A program made the position numbers and the translations under genes. A stretch of 64,000 nt of DNA. It comes from Paraburkholderia phenazinium (GTDB taxonomy: Bacteria > Pseudomonadota > Gammaproteobacteria > Burkholderiales > Burkholderiaceae). This document shows, in pieces, positions 15,614 to 23,715 of this stretch. Each line of letters opens with the position of its first letter. The stretch's first letter is position 1. The notes beneath the pieces were generated by a model, which worked only from the letters and a program-made list of their open reading frames with translations, was not told the DNA's origin and searched no databases. The stretch is from assembly GCF_900100735.1 (NCBI RefSeq), contig NZ_FNCJ01000023.1:53524-117523 (forward strand), written 5' to 3'.

Positions 15614-16324
15614 TTAGACGCTGTCGGTGTCCACCCGAACCGGCGCCGCGAGCGTATTTTGCGTCTGCGACAGGGGTGCCGCGCTCGGCGTGTCGTAGTG
15701 GCCCGCCTTCCAGCGAGCGCGGATGAACGGCCGTTCGTGGCCGGAGACTTTGAGGGCGATGTGGGTGACCCAGCGCTGCGTCGGCAGGTGGACGCCGTGC
15801 AATCCGACGGTGAGCATCATCAGGCTCACGGCCACTGGCACGGCCGACAGCTTGCCGGGCTCGGCATCCCACGACCAGCGGATGAACATTAGCGCGGTCA
15901 CGGCGCCGACGATGCATCCCGTGATGGCTTCAGACGGCGAGTGCGCATCGAGCACCACCCGCGACAGCCCGACCGCGATCCCGGCGGCGAGGCCGAGCAC
16001 GACACCGACGAGGCGAAACGCCGGCCGCGCGGGCAGCAGCATCAGGAACAGGGCCACCGGATAGACGGCGGTGGAGAGCACCGCGTGACCGCTCAGGCCC
16101 GTGAAATCCAGCTCGCGCACGCCGACGCCTCAGCCAAGAAAGGCCAGCTTGGTGAGGGTCACGACGCCGATCGCCGCCCCCAGCAACAACAGCCAGCCCG
16201 CTGCCATCCGCCATGAGTAGCCGAGCGCCAGCCAAAGCGCGATGGCGATCGCGAGCGGCAGCGTCAGACCGGCGCCGCCGAGGCTGGTGATCGAATACCA
16301 AAGGTGGGAGGGCAAGTCAGGCAT
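15614..16324 (-). pseudogene. PAP2 phosphatase gene interrupted by one in-frame TGA
   Basis: A membrane PAP2-type phosphatase frame of 236 codons is complete from ATG 16324 to the stop at 15614, except for a TGA at 16132-16130. Before the stop is MPDLPSHLWYSITSLGG to LTKLAFLG. After it, in the same frame, come GVGVRELDFTGLSGHAVLST and SRVVLDAHSPSE, the second and third PAP2 motifs. The stop falls where related proteins have Trp (AFLG-W-GVGVRELD), so one TGG-to-TGA change explains it. No frameshift or deletion is seen, so the mutation is recent or a sequencing error. Downstream starts at 16120 could only make a truncated protein. Confidence 0.75.
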
Positions 16325-16733
16325 GGCAAAAAGCGCGACAAGCGCCGCGTAGAATCAGGACCGTGGTTGTTTAACGCGCCAGCCATCCATCTGGCCGACA
16401 AACGAACGAGACACGCTGCACGTGTTTCATGCATCTGACTGTCAGTATAGACGGGAGTGCCCGACGGAGCTTGTGGCGCGACGTTATGGCGCCCACATTG
16501 GCGTACCGTGCCAGCACGGCGGCGACGTCTGGATGCATATGAAACACTGGGCAAAAACACTTGGCAATGCGACGGGCGGCAGCAGTCAGGTGAGCGCGCA
16601 ACTCGTCTGTGTGAGCAATCCGGTGTCGCCGATCCGGTCGGCATGCTGCCGGGATTGATGTTATTGTGCAATGCACAACGATTGACCTGTTCTACAGGAC
16701 AGCATCGGTCCCTTTTTGCGAGGTCACCATCCG
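16325..16733. other. Intergenic region upstream of the depolymerase gene
   Basis: About 410 bases without a recognisable gene. Short open frames here have no family likeness. The only clear element is the palindrome at 16664-16678. Confidence 0.5.
16664..16678. promoter_or_regulatory. Perfect palindrome, PhaR-like operator candidate
   Basis: TTGTGCA-A-TGCACAA is a perfect 7-bp inverted repeat around a single base, 56 bases before the depolymerase start. It resembles the TGCA-rich sites bound by the polyhydroxyalkanoate regulator PhaR in related bacteria, which would fit the gene it precedes. Confidence 0.45.
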
Positions 16734-17927
16734 ATGGCAAAAAGTCTGACAAAAATCTGGCTGGGCGGTTTGAAGCGCCTGATCTCGATTCAAGCCCAAC
16801 ATGCGCGCGATTCGGTCAAGCGCACTGCCGCACGGCCCGCGCGGCCGACCGGCAAGGTATCCGCCAAGCTCAAGCCGGTCAAACCGGTCACCACCGTTCG
16901 TTCGCCGACCAAACGCGAGGCGCCGCGTCCGGGCGCCCGCGAATCCCGGGTCCGTCCGAGGGCGGCCGCGTGGGCGAGCGGCGCCTGGACCCGCTCGTTC
17001 CATTCGGCGCCCGCTGCGCCCGGGCGTCTGGTCAATCATCTGCAATACGGCTTATATGTGCCGGCTGCGGCGACGGGCGCGCCGATGCCGCTCGTCGTCA
17101 TGCTGCACGGCTGCAAGCAATCCATCGAGGAGTTTGCCGAAGGTACACGCATGAACCTGCTGGCCGACCGCTTCGGCTTTGCGGTGGTGTATCCCGAGCA
17201 GTCCAAGCACGTCCACGCGCACCGCTGCTGGCACTGGTACGACGCCAGCGACACCGCAGGCGGCGCCGAGACGCGCGCGGTGGTGTCGTTGGTCGATGCG
17301 CTCGTTGCCGGGCATGACTTCGACGGCGAGCGGGTCTATCTCGCAGGGTTGTCGGCAGGGGCCGGTTTGGCGACCTTGCTGGCGGCCCAATACCCGGAGC
17401 GCTTCGCGGCGGTTGCCTTGCATTCAGGACCGGCTTTCGGCGAGGCCCATTCGGGGATCGTCGCGATGGATGTGATGCGCCGCGGCGCCCGGCACGACCC
17501 GGTTGTGCTCGTGGACGAAGCCGTCGATGTGGCGGCTTACCCCGGGATGCCCGCCGTCATCGTTCATGGTGACGCGGATCATGTCGTCGCGCCCGCCAAT
17601 GCGGAGCAGTTGACGACCCAGTTTCTGCGCCTGAACGGCTTGATCGACGCCGAGGGCGAACGCATCGCCGGCGACGTGCGCGAGGAACGCAAGGCGGGCG
17701 TGATCACACGTGACTACGTGCGCGGTGGGCGGCGTGTGGTGCGTCTGTGCCGGGTTCAGGCGCTGGGTCACGCATGGAGCGGCGGTGACGACGCGGTGCC
17801 GTTTCATTCATCCAAAGGGCCGGATGCGAGCGCGTTGATCTGGGAATTTTTCAGGTATCAGCGGCGCCAGGCAAGGGCTTTGGAGACCGAGAGTGTTTCG
17901 GCAGGAGCCGCGTCGGGCGGGGCTTAG
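16734..17927 (+). CDS. Polyhydroxyalkanoate depolymerase-like esterase
   Basis: Alpha/beta-hydrolase of 397 residues of the LpqC/PHB-depolymerase esterase family. The nucleophile elbow GLSAGAG is near residue 204-210, the oxyanion segment VVMLHGCKQSIEEFA near 122, HGDADHVVAP near 282 holds the Asp, and LGHAWSGGD the catalytic His. The first ~90 residues are basic and Pro/Arg-rich, with no signal peptide, suggesting an intracellular or granule-associated enzyme acting on short-chain polyesters. ATG 16734 (MAKSLTKIWLGGLKRL) with GAGGT upstream is preferred over ATG 16716. The N-terminal segment is typical of this subfamily in Burkholderia. Confidence 0.85.
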   Translation: MAKSLTKIWLGGLKRLISIQAQHARDSVKRTAARPARPTGKVSAKLKPVKPVTTVRSPTKREAPRPGARESRVRPRAAAWASGAWTRSFHSAPAAPGRLVNHLQYGLYVPAAATGAPMPLVVMLHGCKQSIEEFAEGTRMNLLADRFGFAVVYPEQSKHVHAHRCWHWYDASDTAGGAETRAVVSLVDALVAGHDFDGERVYLAGLSAGAGLATLLAAQYPERFAAVALHSGPAFGEAHSGIVAMDVMRRGARHDPVVLVDEAVDVAAYPGMPAVIVHGDADHVVAPANAEQLTTQFLRLNGLIDAEGERIAGDVREERKAGVITRDYVRGGRRVVRLCRVQALGHAWSGGDDAVPFHSSKGPDASALIWEFFRYQRRQARALETESVSAGAASGGA

Positions 17928-17980
17928 CGGGATCCCCGCGGGTAGGGAGAGCGATAGAGCAACACTTCAGAAAAGATGGC

Positions 17981-18038
17981 TTGGCATCACCTAGGGTTTT
18001 CCCTATAATACGGGTTATTCACTAGGTGTAAACCCTAG
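17981..18038 (+). promoter_or_regulatory. Promoter with nested dyads upstream of DUF3563 gene
   Basis: TTGGCA (17981-17986) and TATAAT (18004-18009) are 17 bases apart. The spacer carries the palindrome TAGGG-TTTT-CCCTA (17992-18005), which overlaps the -10 box. Further arms CTAGGGTTT (17991-17999) and AAACCCTAG (18030-18038), and CACCTAG (17988-17994) and CTAGGTG (18022-18028), frame the start region. Confidence 0.6.
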
Positions 18039-18057
18039 ACCATTTTCGAGGTTGATC

Positions 18058-18234
18058 ATGTATCTCCTGAGCCGCTTGTTCCTGTTCCTCACGAAGTCTG
18101 CTGACCAGATGGCTAAAGAGCGTAGCGACGCTTACCTGGCCGAAGCCACGGATCTGTACGATCTCGAGTTCCGTATGCGCAAGCTCGACCGCGAAGCGGC
18201 GGTGCGCCATCCGTCGTGGATGACCCAGCACTAA
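18058..18234 (+). CDS. DUF3563 family small protein
   Basis: Small protein of 58 residues: a hydrophobic N-terminus (MYLLSRLFLFLTKSADQMA), then EATDLYDLEFRMRKLDRE, the signature of DUF3563, a short family common in Burkholderia and of unknown role. ATG 18058 is chosen because GAGG is seven bases upstream; the in-frame TTG at 18052 is less likely. The strong promoter with an unusual dyad suggests tight control. Confidence 0.75.
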   Translation: MYLLSRLFLFLTKSADQMAKERSDAYLAEATDLYDLEFRMRKLDREAAVRHPSWMTQH

Positions 18235-18353
18235 GCGGGTGTCGACAGAACCGCCGGGGTTGCCGGGGTTCAACAATGTGAGTGGTCACTATCGTGCTCT
18301 CGTCGATTGAGCCGTGTTGTGGAACTTGCGTTAGTGTTAGTTGATGTGATCTG

Positions 18354-19847
18354 TCATTTGCCAAAGCGCGCCAAGGTCCGTTCCTGCGCATGATCGACAA
18401 TCGGCTCTGGATAGTCCTTGCCGAGCGTCACACCGAAATCCGCCAGCCGATCCGCCCCTGCCAGCCACGGTGCGTGAATCCACTTCGGCGGTATCTTTGC
18501 CAGTTGCGGCAGGTAGCGCTTGATAAAGCGACCCTCCGGATCGAACCGCTCCGACTGCGTGACCGGGTTAAAAATCCGGAAATACGGCTGCGCGTCGCAT
18601 CCCGTGGATGCCGCCCATTGCCAGCCGCCGTTGTTCGCAGAAAAGTCGAAATCGTTCAGTTGTTCGGCGAAATAGCGCTCGCCGAGCCGCCAGTCGATTC
18701 CCAGGTCCTTCACCAGAAAACTCGCCGTCACCATCCGCAGGCGGTTGTGCATGTAGCCCGTCTGGTTCAATTGCAGCATGGCCGCGTCCACCAGTGGGTA
18801 GCCGGTGCGCCCATCGCACCACGCCGCAAACGCGGCGTCGGCGTCCGGGCCGGTTTCCCAGCGCAGCGCGTCGTACTCGGCTTTGAATGCCGACCCGCTC
18901 GCCAGCTTCGGGTGGTGCGACAAAATCATGAAGTAAAAATCCCGCCAGATCAGCTCCGACAACCACGTCGCCGAGCCCTGTCCGTCCGGCTGCAGCGAGA
19001 GTTCGTGCGCCAGCCGCGCCAGCGTGCGGATCGACACGGTCCCGAAACGCAGATGCATCGATAGATAGCTGGGTCCTTTTACCGCTGGGAAGTCCCGCCG
19101 CTCCGCGTAGCCGGCAATCCGGGTGAGGAAGTCGTCGAGCAGTTGTTGCGCGCCGCTCATGCCGGTGGGCAGCTTCAGGTCGGCGAGGTTGCTGGGCGCG
19201 AAGCCGAGTTGTTCGAGCGTCGGCAGGCCGCGTGCGAGGCTGGCAGGAGGCGCGGCGAGATTCGACAGATACGACTCGACTGGATACGGCTTCAGATCGA
19301 AGGCGTCGAGCTGCTTGAGCCACGCGTTCTTATATGGTGTGAAAACCGTGAACGACTTGCCTTGTCCCGTGAGAATTTCGTCGCGCTCGAAGATCACCTG
19401 ATCCTTGAACGTCAGCAGCTCGCGACCCTGTTCGGCCAGTTGGACGCGCACCGCTTCGTCGCGCTCGAGTGCCGCCGGTTCATAATCGTGGTTCGTGAAA
19501 ACCGCTGCGACTCCGAGTTGCGCGGCCAGCGCGGGAATGGCGCTGCGCGCGTCGTCGTGCAGCACGATGAGGCCACCGCCGTTCTGGCGCAGTGTCTGAT
19601 GCAGCTCTTCGAGCGCGGCACGGATGAACTCGATGCGCCGGTCCTCCGGTGTGCGGTCCGGCTGGCGGCTGCGCCATGTGTCGCGGATCGGCTGCAGGAT
19701 GGTCGTGTCGAATACGAAGACGCACCAGACCTGGCGGCAATGCTTCAGTGCGTAGTAAAGCGCGGCCTGGTCGGTGCTCCGCAGGTCGCGGCGGAACCAG
19801 ACGAGGCCTGTGTCGAATTGGTTGTGCAGGCGTCGGACGCGCGTCAT
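18354..19847 (-). CDS. phrB: Deoxyribodipyrimidine photolyase
   Basis: Class I CPD photolyase of 497 residues that repairs UV-induced pyrimidine dimers using light, FAD and an antenna chromophore. N-terminal antenna domain: GLVWFRRDLRSTDQAALYYA. FAD-binding C-terminal domain: FPAVKGPSYLSMHLRFGTVS, ELIWRDFYFMILSHHP, GYPLVDAAMLQLNQTGYMHN and QWAASTGCDAQPYFRIFNP. All canonical blocks are present. ATG 19847 (MTRVRRLHNQFDTG) is chosen because the upstream in-frame extension shows no conservation. The gene lies alone between DUF3563 and ohr. Confidence 0.93.
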   Translation of the reverse strand: MTRVRRLHNQFDTGLVWFRRDLRSTDQAALYYALKHCRQVWCVFVFDTTILQPIRDTWRSRQPDRTPEDRRIEFIRAALEELHQTLRQNGGGLIVLHDDARSAIPALAAQLGVAAVFTNHDYEPAALERDEAVRVQLAEQGRELLTFKDQVIFERDEILTGQGKSFTVFTPYKNAWLKQLDAFDLKPYPVESYLSNLAAPPASLARGLPTLEQLGFAPSNLADLKLPTGMSGAQQLLDDFLTRIAGYAERRDFPAVKGPSYLSMHLRFGTVSIRTLARLAHELSLQPDGQGSATWLSELIWRDFYFMILSHHPKLASGSAFKAEYDALRWETGPDADAAFAAWCDGRTGYPLVDAAMLQLNQTGYMHNRLRMVTASFLVKDLGIDWRLGERYFAEQLNDFDFSANNGGWQWAASTGCDAQPYFRIFNPVTQSERFDPEGRFIKRYLPQLAKIPPKWIHAPWLAGADRLADFGVTLGKDYPEPIVDHAQERTLARFGK

Positions 19848-19954
19848 GAGTATCGATCGATGAAATGGACGCGCCGCATCGGTTGAATGCGGCGGCGGCT
19901 TGGCTGCCCGACGATACCACTGTCGCGCGGGATGCCGGGGGCGCTTCACCCAGC

Positions 19955-20374
19955 TCAGGCAACCTGAACGCGCACGGCGACGTTGTTGCGCGTGGCGTTC
20001 GAGTACGGGCACACCTGATGCGCGGCGTCCACCAGTTCGCGTGCGGCTGCGGCTTCGAGGCCCGGCAGGGAAACGCGCAGTTCGACGTCCAGCGCAAAGC
20101 CGCCGTTGTCGTTCGGACCTACGCCGACATCCGCCGTGACCGTGGTGTCCGCGGGCAATGCCTGCTTGCGCTGGCCGGCGACGAACTTCATTGCGCTCAA
20201 AAAGCATGCAGAATAACCCGCAGCGAAGAGCTGCTCGGGATTCGTGCCGACGGCGCCGTTGCCGCCCAGTTCACGCGGCGCGGCCAGCTTCACGTCCAAT
20301 ACCTGATCCGACGAAACCGCGCGGCCATCGCGTCCACCCGTGCTGGTGGCGGTTGCTTTGTAAAGTACGTTCAT
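19955..20374 (-). CDS. ohr: Organic hydroperoxide resistance protein Ohr
   Basis: Thiol peroxidase of 139 residues that reduces fatty-acid and other organic hydroperoxides with lipoyl groups. Catalytic Cys57 (AAGYSACFLSA) and resolving Cys122 (HQVCPYSNATRNN) are present, as are Arg18 and the Glu of NPEQLF. The length is normal. GGAG precedes ATG 20374. The gene for its MarR-type repressor OhrR lies 147 bases upstream on the same strand, and the AT-rich spacer (about 20445-20490) is the likely operator region. Confidence 0.95.
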   Translation of the reverse strand: MNVLYKATATSTGGRDGRAVSSDQVLDVKLAAPRELGGNGAVGTNPEQLFAAGYSACFLSAMKFVAGQRKQALPADTTVTADVGVGPNDNGGFALDVELRVSLPGLEAAAARELVDAAHQVCPYSNATRNNVAVRVQVA

Positions 20375-20521
20375 TTTGCTGCTCCTTTGTCTGGGTTATG
20401 GGGATTGCCTGGGTCTGCGGCGGTCGCCGTCGAACCGGCATGATGTAAACATAGCGTACAAATCATTAGTGTGCAAATTAAATTTCAAATCGGACGGATA
20501 GCCCCGGCCCGGCCGTTCGAG

Positions 20522-20974
20522 TCAGTGGTCGAGATAGTCGTTGAGTGTGCCGCGCAGCCGCGTCAGATCGTCGCGTAGCTTGATCAGGAATTCCGGTGTT
20601 TGCTGGGTCGCGCAGAAGATTTCGGCAGGCACTTCCCGCGCTGCACGTTTAAGCGCCGCGCCGGTCTTGGTGAGGCGGATATAAACCAGCCGCTCGTCCT
20701 CGACGCCGCGTACCCGTTCCAGATACCCCTGCGCCTCGAGCCGTTTGAGCAGGGGCGTGACGGTGGCGGAATCGAGATTTAGCCGGGCGGCCATGTCCTT
20801 CACGCTCAGGTCGTCGCTCTCCCACAGCACCAGCATGGCGAGGTATTGCGGATAGGTCAGCCCGAGGTTTTCCAGCAACGGTTTATACGCCTTCGTCATG
20901 GCGAGCGAGGTCGAATAGAGCGCGAAGCAGAGTTGCTCGTCGAGCGTCTGCGGGAGGATGGGGCGTTGGGTCAT
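20522..20974 (-). CDS. ohrR: MarR family organic peroxide sensor OhrR
   Basis: MarR-type repressor of 150 residues that controls ohr by oxidation of one reactive cysteine. Cys16 in LDEQLCFALYSTS is the conserved sensing residue. The winged helix is DLSVKDMAARLNLDSATVTP, then LLKRLEAQGYLERVRGVEDE. A second Cys near residue 127 may serve as resolving partner. ATG 20974 (MTQRPILPQTLDEQ) matches the family start; the frame is open to 21079. A perfect TTGCGCGCAA palindrome near 21011-21020 upstream could be an autoregulatory site. Confidence 0.92.
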   Translation of the reverse strand: MTQRPILPQTLDEQLCFALYSTSLAMTKAYKPLLENLGLTYPQYLAMLVLWESDDLSVKDMAARLNLDSATVTPLLKRLEAQGYLERVRGVEDERLVYIRLTKTGAALKRAAREVPAEIFCATQQTPEFLIKLRDDLTRLRGTLNDYLDH

Positions 20975-21179
20975 GATGCGGCTCGGTAGGATAGGAGCGT
21001 GCAAATGGCTTGCGCGCAAATCAATTGTGCCGTATTCGCGCCTGACTGACGAGTAGAGGGTGGGGATAGAGTGCGACACCTGCGACGTGGACCGCCGGCG
21101 GTGCGGGGGCCACGAGCGAGGCGTGCGCCGCGTATGCCGGAGGAGCGCGACGTTGGCGCCGCCCCGGCATACCGGTAGG

Positions 21180-21986
21180 TCAACTGGCGGGCGTAGTGGG
21201 CAAATCGGGCGCGTCGGGCGTTTGCACGCCGAAACAGCCGCGGTACGTCGCGTAGAACGAGCAATAGAGCATCGTTGTGACGATGATGGTGGCGGGCATC
21301 AGCACCGCGACCGCGAAGTCGACGGCGCCGAGCGCCTGCATCAGCGCCGTCAAGCCGAACGAAACGGCGGTGGCCACCACAAACCACAAGGCGCCGAAGA
21401 CGATGAACGCGCCGCGGTTGCGCCAGCAACTCACGAGGCTAAAGAACATCGCCTTGATGGGCGGTACGTCGTGCCATGCGGCGAGCACCGGCGCGAACCA
21501 GAACAGCATCGCCACCGGAATATAGAACACCAGCGCTGCCAGAAAACCCATGGTGATATTGCTGTTGGCGATCGTCTCGGGCTCCATCGCCGTGGTGCCG
21601 AGCATGACTTTCAGCAGCATGCCGCCGTCGGCGAGCGCCGAGCCGGCCAGCACGAGCGCCATGGCGGCGACGTACAGCAGGCCGAGCAGCAGCAGGCGTT
21701 TGGCGACCACCGAGCCGTATGAACGGAAGCCGTCCACCAGCATGGTGGGGAACACCGGCTTGCCCGCGATGGTGTCGCGGCAGGCGGCCATAAAACCGAC
21801 CGCCACGCCCGGAATGAACGCGAGCGGCAGCACGCCGCCCACGTACGGGATCTGGGCGACCAGCGTCATCACCAGCAGATACGCGAAGAACAGCGTCAGG
21901 AAGGCGAGCGGGTTTTTGCGGAACAGCCAGATGCCTTGCCGGAACCATACATAGCCGGTCTTCGCGGGAACTTCAATTAATTGCAT
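21180..21986 (-). CDS. BPSS1780 family membrane protein
   Basis: Polytopic membrane protein of 268 residues with about six hydrophobic helices, of the BPSS1780 type found next to thrB in Burkholderia. It opens with MQLIEVPAKTGYVWFRQGIW, the typical family start. Function is unknown. It overlaps the 3' end of thrB by ten bases (21977-21986), so the two are co-transcribed and probably translationally coupled. Confidence 0.82.
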   Translation of the reverse strand: MQLIEVPAKTGYVWFRQGIWLFRKNPLAFLTLFFAYLLVMTLVAQIPYVGGVLPLAFIPGVAVGFMAACRDTIAGKPVFPTMLVDGFRSYGSVVAKRLLLLGLLYVAAMALVLAGSALADGGMLLKVMLGTTAMEPETIANSNITMGFLAALVFYIPVAMLFWFAPVLAAWHDVPPIKAMFFSLVSCWRNRGAFIVFGALWFVVATAVSFGLTALMQALGAVDFAVAVLMPATIIVTTMLYCSFYATYRGCFGVQTPDAPDLPTTPAS

Positions 21987-22972
21987 GAGGTATGGATGCC
22001 TGGAAGTGCAACGCCGGAAAGGCGTTGGCGCAGAATGCGCTCGAAATGGCCCGGGTCGTGCGGCTTGAGCAGTTCGGCCGCGCGCGGCATATAAAAATCA
22101 TACAGGCGCGAGACCCAGAAGCGGTAGGCGCCTGCGCGCAGCATGTCGCCCCAGTGACGGTTCTCTTCCGGCGTGAACGGCCGCACGGTCTGATAGGCGC
22201 GCAACATTGCCTCGACTCGCGCCTCGTTCAGCTTGCCGGTGGTCAGATCGACGCACCAGTCGTTGACCGTGACCGCGACGTCGAAGAGCCATTTGTCGCA
22301 GCCGGCGAAATAGAAGTCGAAGAAGCCGCCGAGGCGCACCTCGTGGCCGCTGTCCGGCGCTGCGTGCGCGAACAGAACGTTGTCGCGGAACAGATCGCAA
22401 TGGCACGGACCTTCGGGCAGCGCGGCGTAATCGACCGAGGCGAAAAACGCCTGCTGGTGCGCGAGTTCCGCACTGAGCAAGTCGCGTTGCGCGTCAGCGA
22501 GGAACGGCAGCACGGTCGGCACGGTTTCCTGCCACCACGTGAGGCTGCGCAGATTCGGCTGATGACGCGCGTAATCACGCCCGGCGAGGTGCATGCGCGC
22601 CAGCATCTGCCCGACTTCGATGCAGTGCTCGATGCCCGGCGCGAGTTCCGGGCCGCCTTCGAGCTTGGTCACGATGGCGGCCGGCTTGCCTTGCAGCATG
22701 CCGAACAGCGCGCCGTCTTCGCGCGGCATCGGGTCCGGCACCGGCACGCGGTGCGCCGCCAGGTGCTGCATCAAGTCGAGGTAGAACGGCAGTTGCTTAG
22801 CCGTCAGCTTTTCGAAAATCGTGAGGACGTATTCGCCGCGCGTCGTCGTCAGAAAGAAGTTGCTGTTTTCAATACCCGAAGCGATGCCGCGAAACTCGAC
22901 GACGTCGCCGAGATCGTAATGCTGCATCCATTCTGCGAGTTGGGGTTCGGTAACAGCGGTGAAGACAGCCAT
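21977..22972 (-). CDS. thrB: Homoserine kinase
   Basis: Homoserine kinase of 331 residues, of the aminoglycoside-phosphotransferase-like type used in proteobacteria outside the enterics. It makes O-phosphohomoserine for threonine synthesis. ATP-binding N-lobe: GIASGIENSNFFLTTTRGEYVL. Catalytic loop: EGPCHCDLFRDNVLF with the Asp/Asn pair. Metal-binding segment: GFFDFYFAGCDKWLFD. ATG 22972 opens MAVFTAVTEPQLAEW, the usual start. It is upstream of the BPSS1780 gene in one transcription unit. Confidence 0.94.
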   Translation of the reverse strand: MAVFTAVTEPQLAEWMQHYDLGDVVEFRGIASGIENSNFFLTTTRGEYVLTIFEKLTAKQLPFYLDLMQHLAAHRVPVPDPMPREDGALFGMLQGKPAAIVTKLEGGPELAPGIEHCIEVGQMLARMHLAGRDYARHQPNLRSLTWWQETVPTVLPFLADAQRDLLSAELAHQQAFFASVDYAALPEGPCHCDLFRDNVLFAHAAPDSGHEVRLGGFFDFYFAGCDKWLFDVAVTVNDWCVDLTTGKLNEARVEAMLRAYQTVRPFTPEENRHWGDMLRAGAYRFWVSRLYDFYMPRAAELLKPHDPGHFERILRQRLSGVALPGIHTSCN

Positions 22973-23054
22973 GCGGGAAACGTCGGGTCAGGTGGTCGGG
23001 CTGGCGCGGTGCGGCCAGTGCGGCAACGTATGGGTAATCAGGGCAAACAGGCTG

Positions 23055-23075
23055 AAGGCCCGGGTGCCGGGCCTT
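23055..23075 (-). terminator. Hairpin after the DUF2782 gene
   Basis: AAGGCCCGG and CCGGGCCTT form a perfect 9-bp stem with loop GTG, between the DUF2782 stop and the thrB start. No long T-run follows. Confidence 0.55.
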
Positions 23076-23122
23076 GCAGGGCGCGAGCGGGACGAGCCGG
23101 CGCCCCGCCGCAGGATAAACGA

Positions 23123-23518
23123 TCAGTAGGTCAGGCTAACCGACGGCAGACGATTGCTCGGACGGGCGCTGCTATTCGCGCTCGGCGACGTGTCGAGCGG
23201 CGCGCTCATCTGATAGCGCGTGCCGAGGTTCGAATGCACGTTGATTTCGACCGGCTTGCCCTTATCGCGGTATTCCGTGATTTCGGTGCCGTTCGGGCTC
23301 TTTTCATAAAAGCTCGGCAGGCGCGGCTGGTTGATTTCGACCTTCGAGCTGACCTCAGCGGCCGGACGGTTGATCGCGGCCAGGTCCGGCAGACCAGCCC
23401 GTTCGTTGGCGGACATGGGCTGATCGGCGGGCGGCGGTGCGTCCACAGGCTGGGCAGCCATCGCGGTGTTGGCGACGGCAAGCGCCAGCGCAACGGCGAC
23501 GGGAAGGAACGGCTTCAT
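23123..23518 (-). CDS. DUF2782 family exported protein
   Basis: Small periplasmic protein of 131 residues. A signal peptide (MKPFLPVAVALALAVANTAM then AA) is followed by a Pro/Asp-rich segment. The DUF2782 core is TEITEYRDKGKPVEINVHSN then LGTRYQM. The family usually sits near polA and thrB in betaproteobacteria, and its role is unknown. GGAG precedes ATG 23518; in-frame codons upstream to 23770 are not conserved. Confidence 0.85.
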   Translation of the reverse strand: MKPFLPVAVALALAVANTAMAAQPVDAPPPADQPMSANERAGLPDLAAINRPAAEVSSKVEINQPRLPSFYEKSPNGTEITEYRDKGKPVEINVHSNLGTRYQMSAPLDTSPSANSSARPSNRLPSVSLTY

Positions 23519-23715
23519 GGTGATTCTCCAATAAGGTGCCCCGATTCTAGCAAATCCAGCCTTGCCCACGGGCGCGATAGCCTTATTTTGCGCTGCTTTC
23601 GCGCGGCGTGCGCGCGACATGCGCGCAAATTCGCTGCCCTCGACTGGTCCGTCCCCGATGAGCAATCGGGCTGGGTTCCGTGGTAATGTCGTTTCATTAA
23701 TAGAGGCGAACGAAG

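Noticed and set aside
16130..16132. TGA in the PAP2 gene as a selenocysteine codon
   Set aside because: The expected residue is Trp, the position is in a membrane segment rather than a redox site, and no SECIS-like hairpin was evident directly after it.
21992..23686. 564-codon open frame antisense to thrB and its upstream region
   Set aside because: Composition is that of an antisense shadow; it runs across two real genes and an intergenic hairpin.
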